Positions 1 through 7,815 of a stretch of 64,000 nt of DNA are shown here, piece after piece. The stretch's first letter is position 1. Every line of letters begins with the position of its first letter. Below the pieces are notes generated by a model. The model did not search any database. It was not told where the DNA came from and saw only the letters and a program-made list of their open reading frames with translations. This stretch comes from Candidatus Sulfuricurvum sp. RIFRC-1 (lineage in GTDB: Bacteria > Campylobacterota > Campylobacteria > Campylobacterales > Sulfurimonadaceae): contig NC_020505.1 of the NCBI RefSeq assembly GCF_000310245.1, forward strand, positions 1,522,001 to 1,586,000, written 5' to 3'. The position numbers were made by a program, and so were the translations under genes.

Positions 1-214
1 TATGTTCATACCATGACAGCAAAAATTGAGTGCATGCCACAATAAAACCCACAGTCAAACCACTTATAATTGATGATATATTCGCATCAATATTAGTTTT
101 TGAATTTGAACTCCATACAAATAAATACATTGATAACAAACCTACAACAAATAAAAACAAAAGTAATATAATCCATCGCATTGGAAAATTAACTTTTTCG
201 GAAAAAATTATCAT
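1..214 (-). CDS. Membrane protein with two predicted TM helices, N-terminal fragment (runs off window)
   Basis: An open frame begins with ATG at 214-212 and runs off the left edge, giving about 71 residues. It has a short basic start (MIIFSEKV), a hydrophobic helix at about residues 13-34, a short polar loop (SSNSKTN) and a second hydrophobic stretch at about 46-66 ending SWYEH. The start overlaps the methyltransferase stop in an ATGA arrangement, so the two are probably translationally coupled. The family cannot be told because the C-terminal part is outside the window. An N-terminal pair of membrane helices on a gene joined to a DNA methyltransferase suggests, by inference only, a membrane-anchored accessory or effector protein. 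Confidence 0.6.
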   Translation of the reverse strand, partial: MIIFSEKVNFPMRWIILLLFLFVVGLLSMYLFVWSSNSKTNIDANISSIISGLTVGFIVACTQFLLSWYEH

Positions 215-1398
215 TTTGGTATCCCTATTAACAAGATTTCAGTGCGTTTTGCTTTTGCCAATGCATGGCTGAGTGGTTGAAGATTCAGAATTACTTTTTT
301 AAAATGTAAATGGAAAAAAACTTCTAGCTCTTTTACACTTGGAATGGCATTTGTCATATATGAAAGTACAACAATAGAATTTTTATGCTGTTCTATAAGA
401 TTAAAAAGTCTTTGGGTGAATTGATGTTTTGATTCCCATTTTTTAATATGTGGATTCATATGAAGCATCTTCGTCTTATGACTATCATCTATCATCAAAT
501 GCCACTTATCATATTGAGCTATCCCCTCTAAAAAATGATATTTTTTCCAATAACCATCATTTTTTGTAGTATCCGAAATATACGGAGGATCAATGTAAAT
601 TAAATCATATTTAGCCGGTATTTCTTCAGCACTCGACGGAGATAAAATACAAAAATCATGTTCATGACGATTTGGTAGTTTATGTAATTCATAAAGAATT
701 TTTTTTGCTGTTTCAGGAAATGGTGTATTCCATGTTGTGAGATTGCCAAAACTACGTTTAACATCTGCATTCCGAAGATATAAATTAGCACGATGAAATA
801 AATTATATGGACGTTTCATCATGGAAGCCTGAAATAGTACATATAAACATAATTCTCTATCAGATTTATTTTTAAGACTTTTTATTGCTTCGATAGCTCC
901 ATCAAGCCAATGATTTTCTTCATCTGTAAAATAAATAGTTTGAAATGTTTGAGAGATAAACCCCGTTTGGATAGGCGTAATATTATTAAAAAAGTTTTCA
1001 AATTTGATCAGTTGTTTACTACTGATTCCACCGCGTAAAAGGACGTTAGCCGATATTGTATTGGATTGTAATGCATCATGAAAAGTTACGTTTTTGCCCA
1101 TTGCTTGAAAAAGCAAAGATACGCTTGCCGTTCCACCGAAACAGTCTAAAACTGTTTGATATTCTAAATCTTTTAAATTTTCATATATCCAACCGAGAAT
1201 TCGCTTTTTACTACCGTAATAACGTGTTTTTGGAAAAAGTGTCAAATATTCATGAATAGTAGTATTTGTTTGTGAGGATTGAGGATAAAAAGACTTATCC
1301 AAACACTCTTCTTCACCAAACTCTATCCCATAATTTTTAAGTTTATTAATATTATTTGTTTTCAGCAAGAGAAAGCCACTCCTCATGTTCAAGCCCAA
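211..1398 (-). CDS. D12-class N6-adenine DNA methyltransferase (Dam-like)
   Basis: The product probably transfers a methyl group from S-adenosylmethionine to adenine in DNA. The SAM-binding motif DCFGGTASVS lies near residue 83 and the catalytic motif DPPY (in YIDPPYIS) near residue 269; this order (motif I first) is typical of the D12 family. The longest frame starts inside the 3' end of the chorismate mutase gene. A TTG at 1368, ten bases after an AGGAG, or the ATG at 1386 are more likely starts than 1398. The gene is visibly more AT-rich than dnaE, which suggests acquisition. No restriction endonuclease is adjacent; the only partner seen is the membrane protein fused to its stop by an ATGA overlap. 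It could be an orphan methylase or part of a defence module. Confidence 0.85.
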   Translation of the reverse strand: MGLNMRSGFLLLKTNNINKLKNYGIEFGEEECLDKSFYPQSSQTNTTIHEYLTLFPKTRYYGSKKRILGWIYENLKDLEYQTVLDCFGGTASVSLLFQAMGKNVTFHDALQSNTISANVLLRGGISSKQLIKFENFFNNITPIQTGFISQTFQTIYFTDEENHWLDGAIEAIKSLKNKSDRELCLYVLFQASMMKRPYNLFHRANLYLRNADVKRSFGNLTTWNTPFPETAKKILYELHKLPNRHEHDFCILSPSSAEEIPAKYDLIYIDPPYISDTTKNDGYWKKYHFLEGIAQYDKWHLMIDDSHKTKMLHMNPHIKKWESKHQFTQRLFNLIEQHKNSIVVLSYMTNAIPSVKELEVFFHLHFKKVILNLQPLSHALAKAKRTEILLIGIPK

Positions 1399-1651
1399 TA
1401 CTATGCTCGATCAACTCCGAAAACAATTTTTCCATAAAATCAGGGTCTAAACCCTTTTCATCTGCTTGAAGTCGTATCGATAAAAGCATAGAGGTTATCC
1501 GTTCGGGAACACGAACTCCGGTTTCTCCTACAGGAGAATCTTTAAACGGTGCGGCAGAGAGGACAAGAGAGCGACGGTCGGCGATGAGAGCAATAATTTT
1601 GCTATCGATTTTATCAATAGCACTCCGAATATCTGGCAAACTCGTCATCAA
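1352..1651 (-). CDS. aroQ: Chorismate mutase, AroQ class
   Basis: This 99-residue all-helical protein has the AroQ layout: an N-terminal helix with IRSAIDKIDSKI, then ALIADRRSLV, with the arginines that bind the chorismate carboxylates, then a second and third helix. It would convert chorismate to prephenate for phenylalanine and tyrosine synthesis in the cytoplasm. The length fits a stand-alone monofunctional enzyme. A GAGGG stands shortly before the ATG at 1651. Its last 47 bases overlap the longest reading of the methyltransferase gene downstream. It was probably once the direct downstream neighbour of dnaE, since a decayed copy of the dnaE end sits only about 60 bases upstream. Confidence 0.8.
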   Translation of the reverse strand: MMTSLPDIRSAIDKIDSKIIALIADRRSLVLSAAPFKDSPVGETGVRVPERITSMLLSIRLQADEKGLDPDFMEKLFSELIEHSIGLEHEEWLSLAENK

Positions 1652-1709
1652 ACCCTCATTAAATCACTTAAATTAATTATATTTCTTAATATAATACCGT
1701 ATTTTATCT
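1652..1709. promoter_or_regulatory. AT-rich leader in front of aroQ
   Basis: This short gap is very AT-rich and, read on the minus strand, contains TATTAT-like hexamers that could serve as a -10 element for aroQ. No convincing -35 box is visible, so this is only a weak promoter candidate. Confidence 0.25.
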
Positions 1710-1755
1710 CTAAATCAAATCCACATCTTCCAATGCACCTAACTCTTCTATCACT
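1710..1755 (-). pseudogene. Second, diverged copy of the dnaE 3' end
   Basis: Read on the minus strand this stretch encodes VIEELGALEDVDLI followed by TAG, against VIEELSALEDVDVI and TAA at the real end of dnaE (2339-2384). About 39 of 45 bases match and most differences are synonymous, so it looks like a copy that came from, or was left by, a related dnaE rather than a recent duplication. The same frame stays open up to 1802 and includes KLYALL, which weakly recalls KLYTLV further inside DnaE. The copy and the true end are about 629 bases apart and bracket the PBECR-like gene. Confidence 0.8.
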
Positions 1756-1766
1756 GTATCACTACC

Positions 1767-1786
1767 TATTGACATCATCGTCAATA
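1767..1786. repeat. Perfect 7-bp inverted repeat beside the dnaE-end copy
   Basis: TATTGAC and GTCAATA are separated by six bases. The repeat lies about a dozen bases from the boundary of the dnaE-like segment, at the position where an insertion junction would be expected. It could be a recombination site or a weak hairpin; nothing in the sequence decides between them. Confidence 0.45.
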
Positions 1787-1800
1787 AGGCGTATAATTTT

Positions 1801-1925
1801 GGTCAACAGATAGCCTCTGTCATTGTTAAAGACCATCGGAGTTCGTTTAGGACGTAAGGCAAAGGATAGCTTCGGCTAGGCACTAGCTAACAACCGTAAA
1901 ATCGTAGCAGTTTTTGGTCTGCTAC
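1801..1925. other. Non-coding stretch with several predicted hairpins
   Basis: Between the dnaE-end copy and the PBECR-like gene lies a stretch without a plausible gene but with dense pairing potential. A two-part stem (GGTC/GACC enclosing ACAGA/TCTGT) spans 1801-1834. TAGC-TTCG-GCTA at 1867-1878 has a stable UUCG-type loop and competes with GCTAG-GCA-CTAGC at 1875-1887. GTAGCAG/CTGCTAC at 1904-1925 overlaps the stop codon of the neighbouring gene. It could be a 3' untranslated region, a small RNA or a recombination site. The strand cannot be decided by eye. Confidence 0.4.
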
Positions 1926-2335
1926 ACCACTTCAAAAAGCGTTTTCAATCTCACAACTTTCTCTCTGCTCAGATTTGTTTTGACCATTTTTACACTATTA
2001 TTTTCATTTTGTTTGATAAAAATCAAAGACGTTACAGGCTTGCCCGTTTTTCTATCTGGAACGATACTACGCTCCAAATTTACAAACTTTTCAAGATAAT
2101 AAGGAATTTTACAGATAAGATAAACGTCATCATGGTGCTCATTTTTAATATGCCGGATTTCATCACTGTGAATAACACATGTATAATCCCGAATATCGAT
2201 GAAAGAAAGTTTCCATGCTTTATCTACGGTATTTTGGGATAATAAAAAAGAGACTTGACCACAATACGTTTTATCCAAAAGTGATAATTCTACGAGATTA
2301 CAAATCTCGGCTTCAAGTTTCTCAAGCTCTCTCAT
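1922..2335 (-). CDS. Putative PBECR-like nuclease domain protein
   Basis: This 137-residue protein has an N-terminal helical part and a C-terminal half that resembles the PBECR (phage Barnase-EndoU-ColicinE5/D-RelE-like) RNase fold: a histidine-rich helix (IRHIKNEHHDD near residues 60-70), then IPYYLEKFVNLE where family members have the 'ip.ll.nPd' segment, then alternating strands ending in VVRLKTLFEV. PBECR domains occur in phage polyvalent proteins and toxins and are thought to cleave RNA. Its ATG at 2335 follows the dnaE stop by three bases, so it is co-transcribed with dnaE. It lies between two copies of the dnaE end. The family call comes from motif reading only; an unrelated small accessory protein remains possible. 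Confidence 0.5.
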   Translation of the reverse strand: MRELEKLEAEICNLVELSLLDKTYCGQVSFLLSQNTVDKAWKLSFIDIRDYTCVIHSDEIRHIKNEHHDDVYLICKIPYYLEKFVNLERSIVPDRKTGKPVTSLIFIKQNENNSVKMVKTNLSREKVVRLKTLFEVV

Positions 2336-2338
2336 GGA

Positions 2339-5300
2339 TTAAATCACATCCACATCTTCCAACGCACTTAATTCTTCAATCACCTTGTTATCCACTCTTA
2401 TCGCCGAATCGATCACGACATCGGCAAGTTTCGAGACGATGGTAAGCTTGATCTCACGGCGTCCCGGATGACGGCGGACGAGGGTGTAGAGTTTCTCTAA
2501 CGTTTCGAGATTGTCGCTGAGGCGGATGCGTAACTGCAACGGCTCTTGCGGCGGAAGGTTTTCGACGATTTTGGTCTCTACCTTTTTCGCCTCTTTCTTC
2601 GCTTCGTTGAGGGTCATAATCTTCGTGACGCTGATGCGGGTGAACATCTCAGTATGGGTTACTTTGACCTTGAACGCAATCGGCTCATCGAGATCCATTG
2701 CTTCGAGTTGATCAACCCTGTCGCTAAAGAGCATCACTTCGATATTGCCGTGGAAGTCCATCAGACTCACAAGTCCGAACATCGACCCTTTTTTCGACAT
2801 CTTTTTCGTGATTGTTTCGACTTTACCGATGAAGATGGCAGTGGAACCGTCTTCGATGTTTTCTACCTCAGAGGAGAGAGTATAGTTGATCGCGTCGATT
2901 TGGTCGCGGAAGTTGTCGAGGGGGTGACCGGAGACGTAGAAACCGAGGGTGTCTTTCTCGAAATCGAGGAGGGTTTTGAGATCAAACTCCTCCATGTTTT
3001 TGAGGTTGAGTTCGACCGCCGTCACCTCTTCGTCATCTCCGAAAAGGCTGAATTGGGCATCTTTTTTCAGAGATGAGCCTTTTTTAGCCGTTTCGACGAG
3101 GGTTTCGACTTGCTCTAGCAATGCGCGGCGTGAGTAGCCGAAGTGATCCAATCCCCCTGCTTTGATGATGCACTCGATCACCCGTTTGTTCACTTTTTGA
3201 GGCTCGATGCGGTTGATGAAGTCTTGGATATCTTTGAACTCACCCTCGGATCGTGCTTCGAGGATCGATTCGACCGCCGCTTCCCCAACCCCTTTGATCG
3301 CCCCCAGACCGAAGAGGATTTGATCCTGATCGTCTTTGTTGATTGCGGAAAATTCGAGCTGTGAGTGGTTGATATCGGGAGCGCCGAGGAAGATTTTCAT
3401 CCGTTTGGCTTCGTCGATGTATTTGACGACTTTGTCGGTGTTGTCTTTCTCAGACGTGAGCAATGCCGCCATAAATTCTTGCGGATAATAGGTTTTAAGC
3501 CATGCGGTTTGGAAGGTGACCATCGCATACGCCGCCGAGTGGGATTTGTTGAACCCGTATCCGGCGAATTTCTCAATCAGATCGAAAAGTTCCGAGGCTT
3601 TTTGATAATCCAACCCCTGCTTTTGCGCCCCTTCACTGAACTCACGGTTGTATTTTTGCATCTCTTCGAGTTTTTTCTTACCCATCGCACGACGAACGAT
3701 GTCCGCACCGCCGAGGCTCATCCCCCCGATGGTTTGAACGATCTGCATAACCTGCTCTTGGTAGACGATAACCCCATAGGTGGGTTTTAGGATCGGCTCA
3801 AGGGCAGGGAAAACGTAGGTAATCGCCTGACGCCCGTGTTTACGCTCGATAAAGTCATCCAACATCCCCGATTCCATCGGTCCCGGTCGATAGAGGGCGA
3901 GTACCGCAATCAAATCCTCGAACACGCTGGGTTTGAGCCGTTTGTTCAAATCCTGCATCCCCGAACTCTCGATCTGGAACATCCCGATGGTGTCACCGCT
4001 TTGGATAATCTCGTAGACTTTCGGGTCATTCTCATCGATGGTGTGCCAGTTGACCACTACGTCGTACCGCTTTTTGATCAGTTTGATCGCATTATCGATA
4101 ACGTCGAGGGTTTTAAGTCCCAAGAAGTCGAATTTGATCAAGTCGATATCTTCGAGGTAGTTAAGGGAGTACTGGGTGACGAATGTCTCCTCGCCGGAGG
4201 GCTTATAAATCGGAGTTTTTTTCCAGAGCGGCTCATTCGAGATAACGACTCCCGCCGCGTGCATCCCTGCATTGCGTTTCAGCCCTTCGAGTTTTTTGCT
4301 GAATTCCCATACACGCATGGCTGCCGCATCGCTTTCAATCAGTTCCGCAATCTTCGGCTCTTTTTGGAAGGCTCCGGGTTTGAACTCTCCCCCTTTGGTT
4401 TTACCGTTGAGGGTGATTCCCAGCTCATCAGGGATCAGTTTTGCCATCATGTCGGCTTGGGAGAGCGGCATTTCCAAAACACGCGCAACGTCGCGGATAA
4501 CCCCTTTGGCGAGAAGTGAACCGAAGGTGATGATCTGCGCCACCTGCTCCCGCCCGTATTTGCGGACGACGTAATCGATGATCTCGCCGCGACGCGCCTG
4601 CATGAAGTCCATATCGATATCGGGCATCGATACCCGTTCAGGATTGAGAAAACGCTCAAAAAGGAGATCGTATTTCATCGGGTCGATGTCGGTGATCTCT
4701 AAGCTGTAAGCAACAAGACTTCCCGCCGCCGATCCCCGCCCGGGTCCTACGGCAATCCCCATCCGTTTTGCTTCACGGACGAAATCCCAAACGATGAGCA
4801 TATAGCCGGGGAATTTCATCTGGTTGATTACCTGCATCTCGAACTCAAGCCGCTCACGATACTCGGTATGACGCGCTGAGGGAACGTGGATCAAACGCTC
4901 TTCGAGACCGATACGGCAACGGTGGATAAAATACTCCGAATCTTCTTCGATATTCATCCCCTCTTCGAGGGCGTATTCGGTCGTAAATTTAAAATTCGGC
5001 GGGGTAGGATTCCCCAGTTTGAGTTCCAACTGGCACTTATCGACGATCTCTTGGGTGTTATAAAGCGCTTCGGGGATATCGGCAAACAGTCGTGCCATCT
5101 GCTCAGGAGATTTGATGTAAAACTCATGGACGGAGTGGCGCATCCGCTTGGGGTCATCGTAGAGTTTATTCATCCCGATACACATGAACGCTTCGTGGTA
5201 CTGCGCATCACCTGCATAGGTGTAGTGGGTGTCGTTGGTGGCGATAAGCTTAATATTCGTCTCTTGGGAGATTTTAATCACCTGCTCATCGATAAAAAGC

Positions 5301-5878
5301 TGATCGCTAATCCCATGGCGCATGATCTCCATGTAGAAATCATCGCCAAAAATTTCCTTGTACTCTAACGCGATCCGCTTCGCTTCATCGTATCCTAACG
5401 CCCCGTTTTTGACATTCCGCTCATTGATGGTATTGAGATGCCAGTTTACTTCCCCCTGCAAACACGCCGAGGTACAAATGATCCCCTCGCAGTTCTCGCG
5501 AAGGAGCTGTTTGTTGATACGGGGAAAGTAGTAAAAGCCGTTGATATAGGCTTGGGAAGAGAGGTACATGAGGTTTTTATAACCTGCTTCGTTTTTGGCA
5601 AACAAACAAACGTGAAAACGTTGTTTGATCGTTTTGTCCCCCAGCTCTTCACCGTTATGGATGTAGGCTTCCATCCCGATGATCGGTTTAAGCCCCGCTC
5701 CGCGCATCTGCTGATAAAAATCGATCGCCCCGAACATATTGCCGTGATCGCTCATCGCGACCGAGGTCATCCCCAGCTCTTTAACGCGAGAGGCTAACGC
5801 TGAAATTTTGTTCGCACCATCCAGAAGAGAGTATTCGGTATGGAGATGGAGATGGGTAAAAGGGGGGACTGTGCTCAT
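2339..5878 (-). CDS. dnaE: DNA polymerase III subunit alpha
   Basis: This is the replicative DNA polymerase catalytic subunit, 1179 residues, the usual DnaE length. It opens with the PHP domain (HLHLHTEYSLLDG near residue 10). The polymerase active site PDIDMDF lies near residues 419-425 and carries the catalytic aspartates. GPGRGSAAGS precedes it, and the GYGFNKSHSAAYA region, helix-hairpin-helix and OB-fold/tau-binding parts follow. It acts in the replisome with the beta clamp and the clamp loader. The end VIEELSALEDVDVI is the sequence repeated at 1710-1755. A PBECR-like gene follows after only three bases. Confidence 0.98.
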   Translation of the reverse strand: MSTVPPFTHLHLHTEYSLLDGANKISALASRVKELGMTSVAMSDHGNMFGAIDFYQQMRGAGLKPIIGMEAYIHNGEELGDKTIKQRFHVCLFAKNEAGYKNLMYLSSQAYINGFYYFPRINKQLLRENCEGIICTSACLQGEVNWHLNTINERNVKNGALGYDEAKRIALEYKEIFGDDFYMEIMRHGISDQLFIDEQVIKISQETNIKLIATNDTHYTYAGDAQYHEAFMCIGMNKLYDDPKRMRHSVHEFYIKSPEQMARLFADIPEALYNTQEIVDKCQLELKLGNPTPPNFKFTTEYALEEGMNIEEDSEYFIHRCRIGLEERLIHVPSARHTEYRERLEFEMQVINQMKFPGYMLIVWDFVREAKRMGIAVGPGRGSAAGSLVAYSLEITDIDPMKYDLLFERFLNPERVSMPDIDMDFMQARRGEIIDYVVRKYGREQVAQIITFGSLLAKGVIRDVARVLEMPLSQADMMAKLIPDELGITLNGKTKGGEFKPGAFQKEPKIAELIESDAAAMRVWEFSKKLEGLKRNAGMHAAGVVISNEPLWKKTPIYKPSGEETFVTQYSLNYLEDIDLIKFDFLGLKTLDVIDNAIKLIKKRYDVVVNWHTIDENDPKVYEIIQSGDTIGMFQIESSGMQDLNKRLKPSVFEDLIAVLALYRPGPMESGMLDDFIERKHGRQAITYVFPALEPILKPTYGVIVYQEQVMQIVQTIGGMSLGGADIVRRAMGKKKLEEMQKYNREFSEGAQKQGLDYQKASELFDLIEKFAGYGFNKSHSAAYAMVTFQTAWLKTYYPQEFMAALLTSEKDNTDKVVKYIDEAKRMKIFLGAPDINHSQLEFSAINKDDQDQILFGLGAIKGVGEAAVESILEARSEGEFKDIQDFINRIEPQKVNKRVIECIIKAGGLDHFGYSRRALLEQVETLVETAKKGSSLKKDAQFSLFGDDEEVTAVELNLKNMEEFDLKTLLDFEKDTLGFYVSGHPLDNFRDQIDAINYTLSSEVENIEDGSTAIFIGKVETITKKMSKKGSMFGLVSLMDFHGNIEVMLFSDRVDQLEAMDLDEPIAFKVKVTHTEMFTRISVTKIMTLNEAKKEAKKVETKIVENLPPQEPLQLRIRLSDNLETLEKLYTLVRRHPGRREIKLTIVSKLADVVIDSAIRVDNKVIEELSALEDVDVI

Positions 5879-5938
5879 AAAAAAAGTGCCTTGAAAAAAA
5901 GTAGTAGATTATAATGTCTAAAGGGTAAAAGGGAGCTT

Positions 5939-6385
5939 TTACAGCCGTTTAGAGAGCAGCTTATTCAACCCGTCGGCAAACGCTCGAACCGTTTTTTCCC
6001 CGATAGCACTAGGCCCTCCGGTGATCTCTCCGTTATTGCGCAGTTCTTCCATCAGGTTACGCATCGCGAGGAGGTGTTTTATGTTGTTCTCATCGTAAAT
6101 CGTTCCGCGCGGATCGAGTCCGACTGAACCTTTCGTAACGATACGATCGGCGAGAGGAATATCGGCGGTGATGACGATATCACACGCTTCGCACAGCTCG
6201 GCGATACGGTGATCGGCTTCATCGGGTCCCTGTGCCACCACTTCCATCGTGATATGATGAACATTAGGGATTCCGATCTGTTTATTGGCAATAAAAATCG
6301 TCGTGATTTGCCGTTTCAATACGGCGCGAAGGAGTATCTCTTTAAGGGCATTCGGGAAAGCATCGGCATCGACAAGTATTTTCAT
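5939..6385 (-). CDS. YaiI/YqxD family protein (DUF188)
   Basis: The 148-residue protein begins MKILVDADAFP, the family hallmark with two closely spaced acidic residues. It continues with DEADHRIAELCEACDIVITADIPLADR and the SxGLDPRGTIYDENNI segment of the UPF0178/DUF188 family. The fold is PIN-like and acidic, so a nuclease role has been suggested for the family, but the function is not established. Its ATG directly follows the stop codon of the DUF1566 gene, so the two are probably one transcript, and dnaE follows after about 60 bases. Confidence 0.88.
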   Translation of the reverse strand: MKILVDADAFPNALKEILLRAVLKRQITTIFIANKQIGIPNVHHITMEVVAQGPDEADHRIAELCEACDIVITADIPLADRIVTKGSVGLDPRGTIYDENNIKHLLAMRNLMEELRNNGEITGGPSAIGEKTVRAFADGLNKLLSKRL

Positions 6386-7135
6386 CTAATTCAAATCACT
6401 TACACATCGCACGTATGCCGATTCTGTTTTGCTAACCGTAGCGACGGAACCGAGCTTAAACCCTACGACATATGCTTCACGCTCATTCAACGTATCGCTT
6501 GTCCAATAGTAACGATGCATCATCGCCCCAAAATATTTCATATCCACACTCGGACGAAAATAGGTGTAATCGACGATACCATAAAGTTCATCCGTAGTCG
6601 GCAAACGCCATGTTCGAGCGCTCAAAGTGAGGTTTTTACACTGCTCTTGTGCTAACTCATACGTATATTTAGCTCGTTTGTCGGTAGTTTCCAGTAAATG
6701 CCATAAAAGAGCAGAATTTTTATCTTCTACCCCCTTCGATGTTATCCGATAATTTTGAGAGGGTTTCTTTTCAAGTGTGTTCGTACACGCAGCGGCAATT
6801 TTTTTACTCGGGGGTGAGAGGGTAATATTACGCTCTTTGGGATAAAAGCTGTACCCAACCATCGCGATAATCCCTCCATCCCCTTCACTTCCCGTCCCTA
6901 TTTCCGTATTGTCCGAAGGAGCTCGATTGGATGACCAATAACTAAAGTTTTCACCAAAGGGAGCAGGTTCAGGGAGAGAAAAAAGCTCTTGTATCGACAT
7001 CTGCCGCCAAGAAGAACCTAAATTTCGGCAATATTCATGGGCTTGTTCTTGAATATAGGACTCACTCTTAGAGACATGAACCTCACCCCATGCCAAAGTG
7101 GAGAGTAACGGGAGTAAAAAACTAAATTGTCGCAC
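6386..7135 (-). CDS. Exported DUF1566-domain protein
   Basis: The reading frame is open from 7156, but a GTG at 7135 gives a cleaner signal peptide (RQFSFLLPLLSTLAWG) and less overlap with the DJ-1 gene, so I chose it. The mature part has two related halves. The second carries the DUF1566 (Lcl C-terminal-like) signature: ...CKNLTLSARTWRLPTTDEL, then YYWTSDTL and AYVVGFKLGSV, ending in YVRCVSD. The first half (YCRNLGSSWRQMSIQEL ... YWSSNRAP) is a degenerate repeat of it. DUF1566 domains are surface- or periplasm-associated and of unknown function. Four or more cysteines could form disulfides. Confidence 0.75.
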   Translation of the reverse strand: MRQFSFLLPLLSTLAWGEVHVSKSESYIQEQAHEYCRNLGSSWRQMSIQELFSLPEPAPFGENFSYWSSNRAPSDNTEIGTGSEGDGGIIAMVGYSFYPKERNITLSPPSKKIAAACTNTLEKKPSQNYRITSKGVEDKNSALLWHLLETTDKRAKYTYELAQEQCKNLTLSARTWRLPTTDELYGIVDYTYFRPSVDMKYFGAMMHRYYWTSDTLNEREAYVVGFKLGSVATVSKTESAYVRCVSDLN

Positions 7136-7688
7136 AGTAATCGGCGAGCAATCCACTCTTCAACCCTTCATAGGTTTCATTTCCAACCAGTTTTTTAACG
7201 ATAGCAAGACCAAAACAGATAGCTGTTCCCGGTCCGCGTGAGGTCATAATATTACCACTTTCGACAACTGCATGCTCCGCACCTCTAAACCCGCCTGTTT
7301 TTATCTCATTTTCAATACTCGGATAGCAGGTGTACCCCTCTTTAAGTACCCCTGCACTCTCCAGAGCAAACGGTGCAGCACAAATCGCTCCGATATTTTT
7401 ACCTTTTGCGTCCATCGCTTTGAGGAGATTTTGAACCCCTGCATCCTGCGCAAGAGCTTTCGTTCCACCCCATCCGCCGGGAAGTACGATCATATCGAGT
7501 TCATCAGCACTTAAGCCTGTGATGGATCGGTTACACTCGACAATGATATCGTGGGCACCTTTGACGTGAAGAACCTCATCCAAAGCCCCCATAATTACCT
7601 CAATTCCCGCACGGCGCAAAACATCGATAATACTGATCGCCTCGATCTCTTCAAAACCTGTCGCAATAGGGACTAAAACTTTTAGCAT
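7122..7688 (-). CDS. DJ-1/PfpI family protein (ThiJ/YajL-like)
   Basis: A 188-residue single-domain protein of the DJ-1 superfamily. The nucleophile elbow GAICAAP puts the reactive cysteine at about residue 103. The acidic partner is in GFEEIE (about residues 11-16), and SRGPGTA forms the other active-site loop. Members of the YajL/DJ-1 branch act in oxidative or carbonyl stress; the exact reaction is disputed in the literature. Length and motifs match YajL better than the longer PfpI proteases. It is the first gene of a run that continues through the DUF1566 gene and yaiI. Confidence 0.88.
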   Translation of the reverse strand: MLKVLVPIATGFEEIEAISIIDVLRRAGIEVIMGALDEVLHVKGAHDIIVECNRSITGLSADELDMIVLPGGWGGTKALAQDAGVQNLLKAMDAKGKNIGAICAAPFALESAGVLKEGYTCYPSIENEIKTGGFRGAEHAVVESGNIMTSRGPGTAICFGLAIVKKLVGNETYEGLKSGLLADYCATI

Positions 7689-7788
7689 AGGTAACTCCAG
7701 ATAGTGAGAATTAATGTAATCATTGTACCTTCTAATATAAAAATAAGAATTAATGATTTGACTTAGAAAAAAGAAAAAAAGAAGTTTG

Positions 7789-7806
7789 CTCCCGAAAAAT
7801 CGGGAG
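7789..7806 (-). terminator. Rho-independent terminator of efp
   Basis: CTCCCGA and TCGGGAG form a perfect 7-bp stem with a 4-base loop just after the efp stop. A T-rich tract follows about ten bases later on the minus strand. Confidence 0.7.
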
Positions 7807-7815
7807 AGAAAAAGA

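Noticed and set aside
30-272. 80-codon plus-strand ORF at the left edge
   Set aside because: It is antisense to a better minus-strand frame (1-214) that has two membrane helices, an ATG overlapping the methyltransferase stop, and no stop up to the edge.
1770-1925. Integron attC site
   Set aside because: GTTAGC and CTAAC-like pieces occur, but no proper pair of RYYYAAC/GTTRRRY core sites at attC spacing could be found.
3836-4519. 227-codon plus-strand ORF inside dnaE
   Set aside because: It is antisense to the polymerase core of dnaE; no domain is visible and no ribosome binding site stands out.
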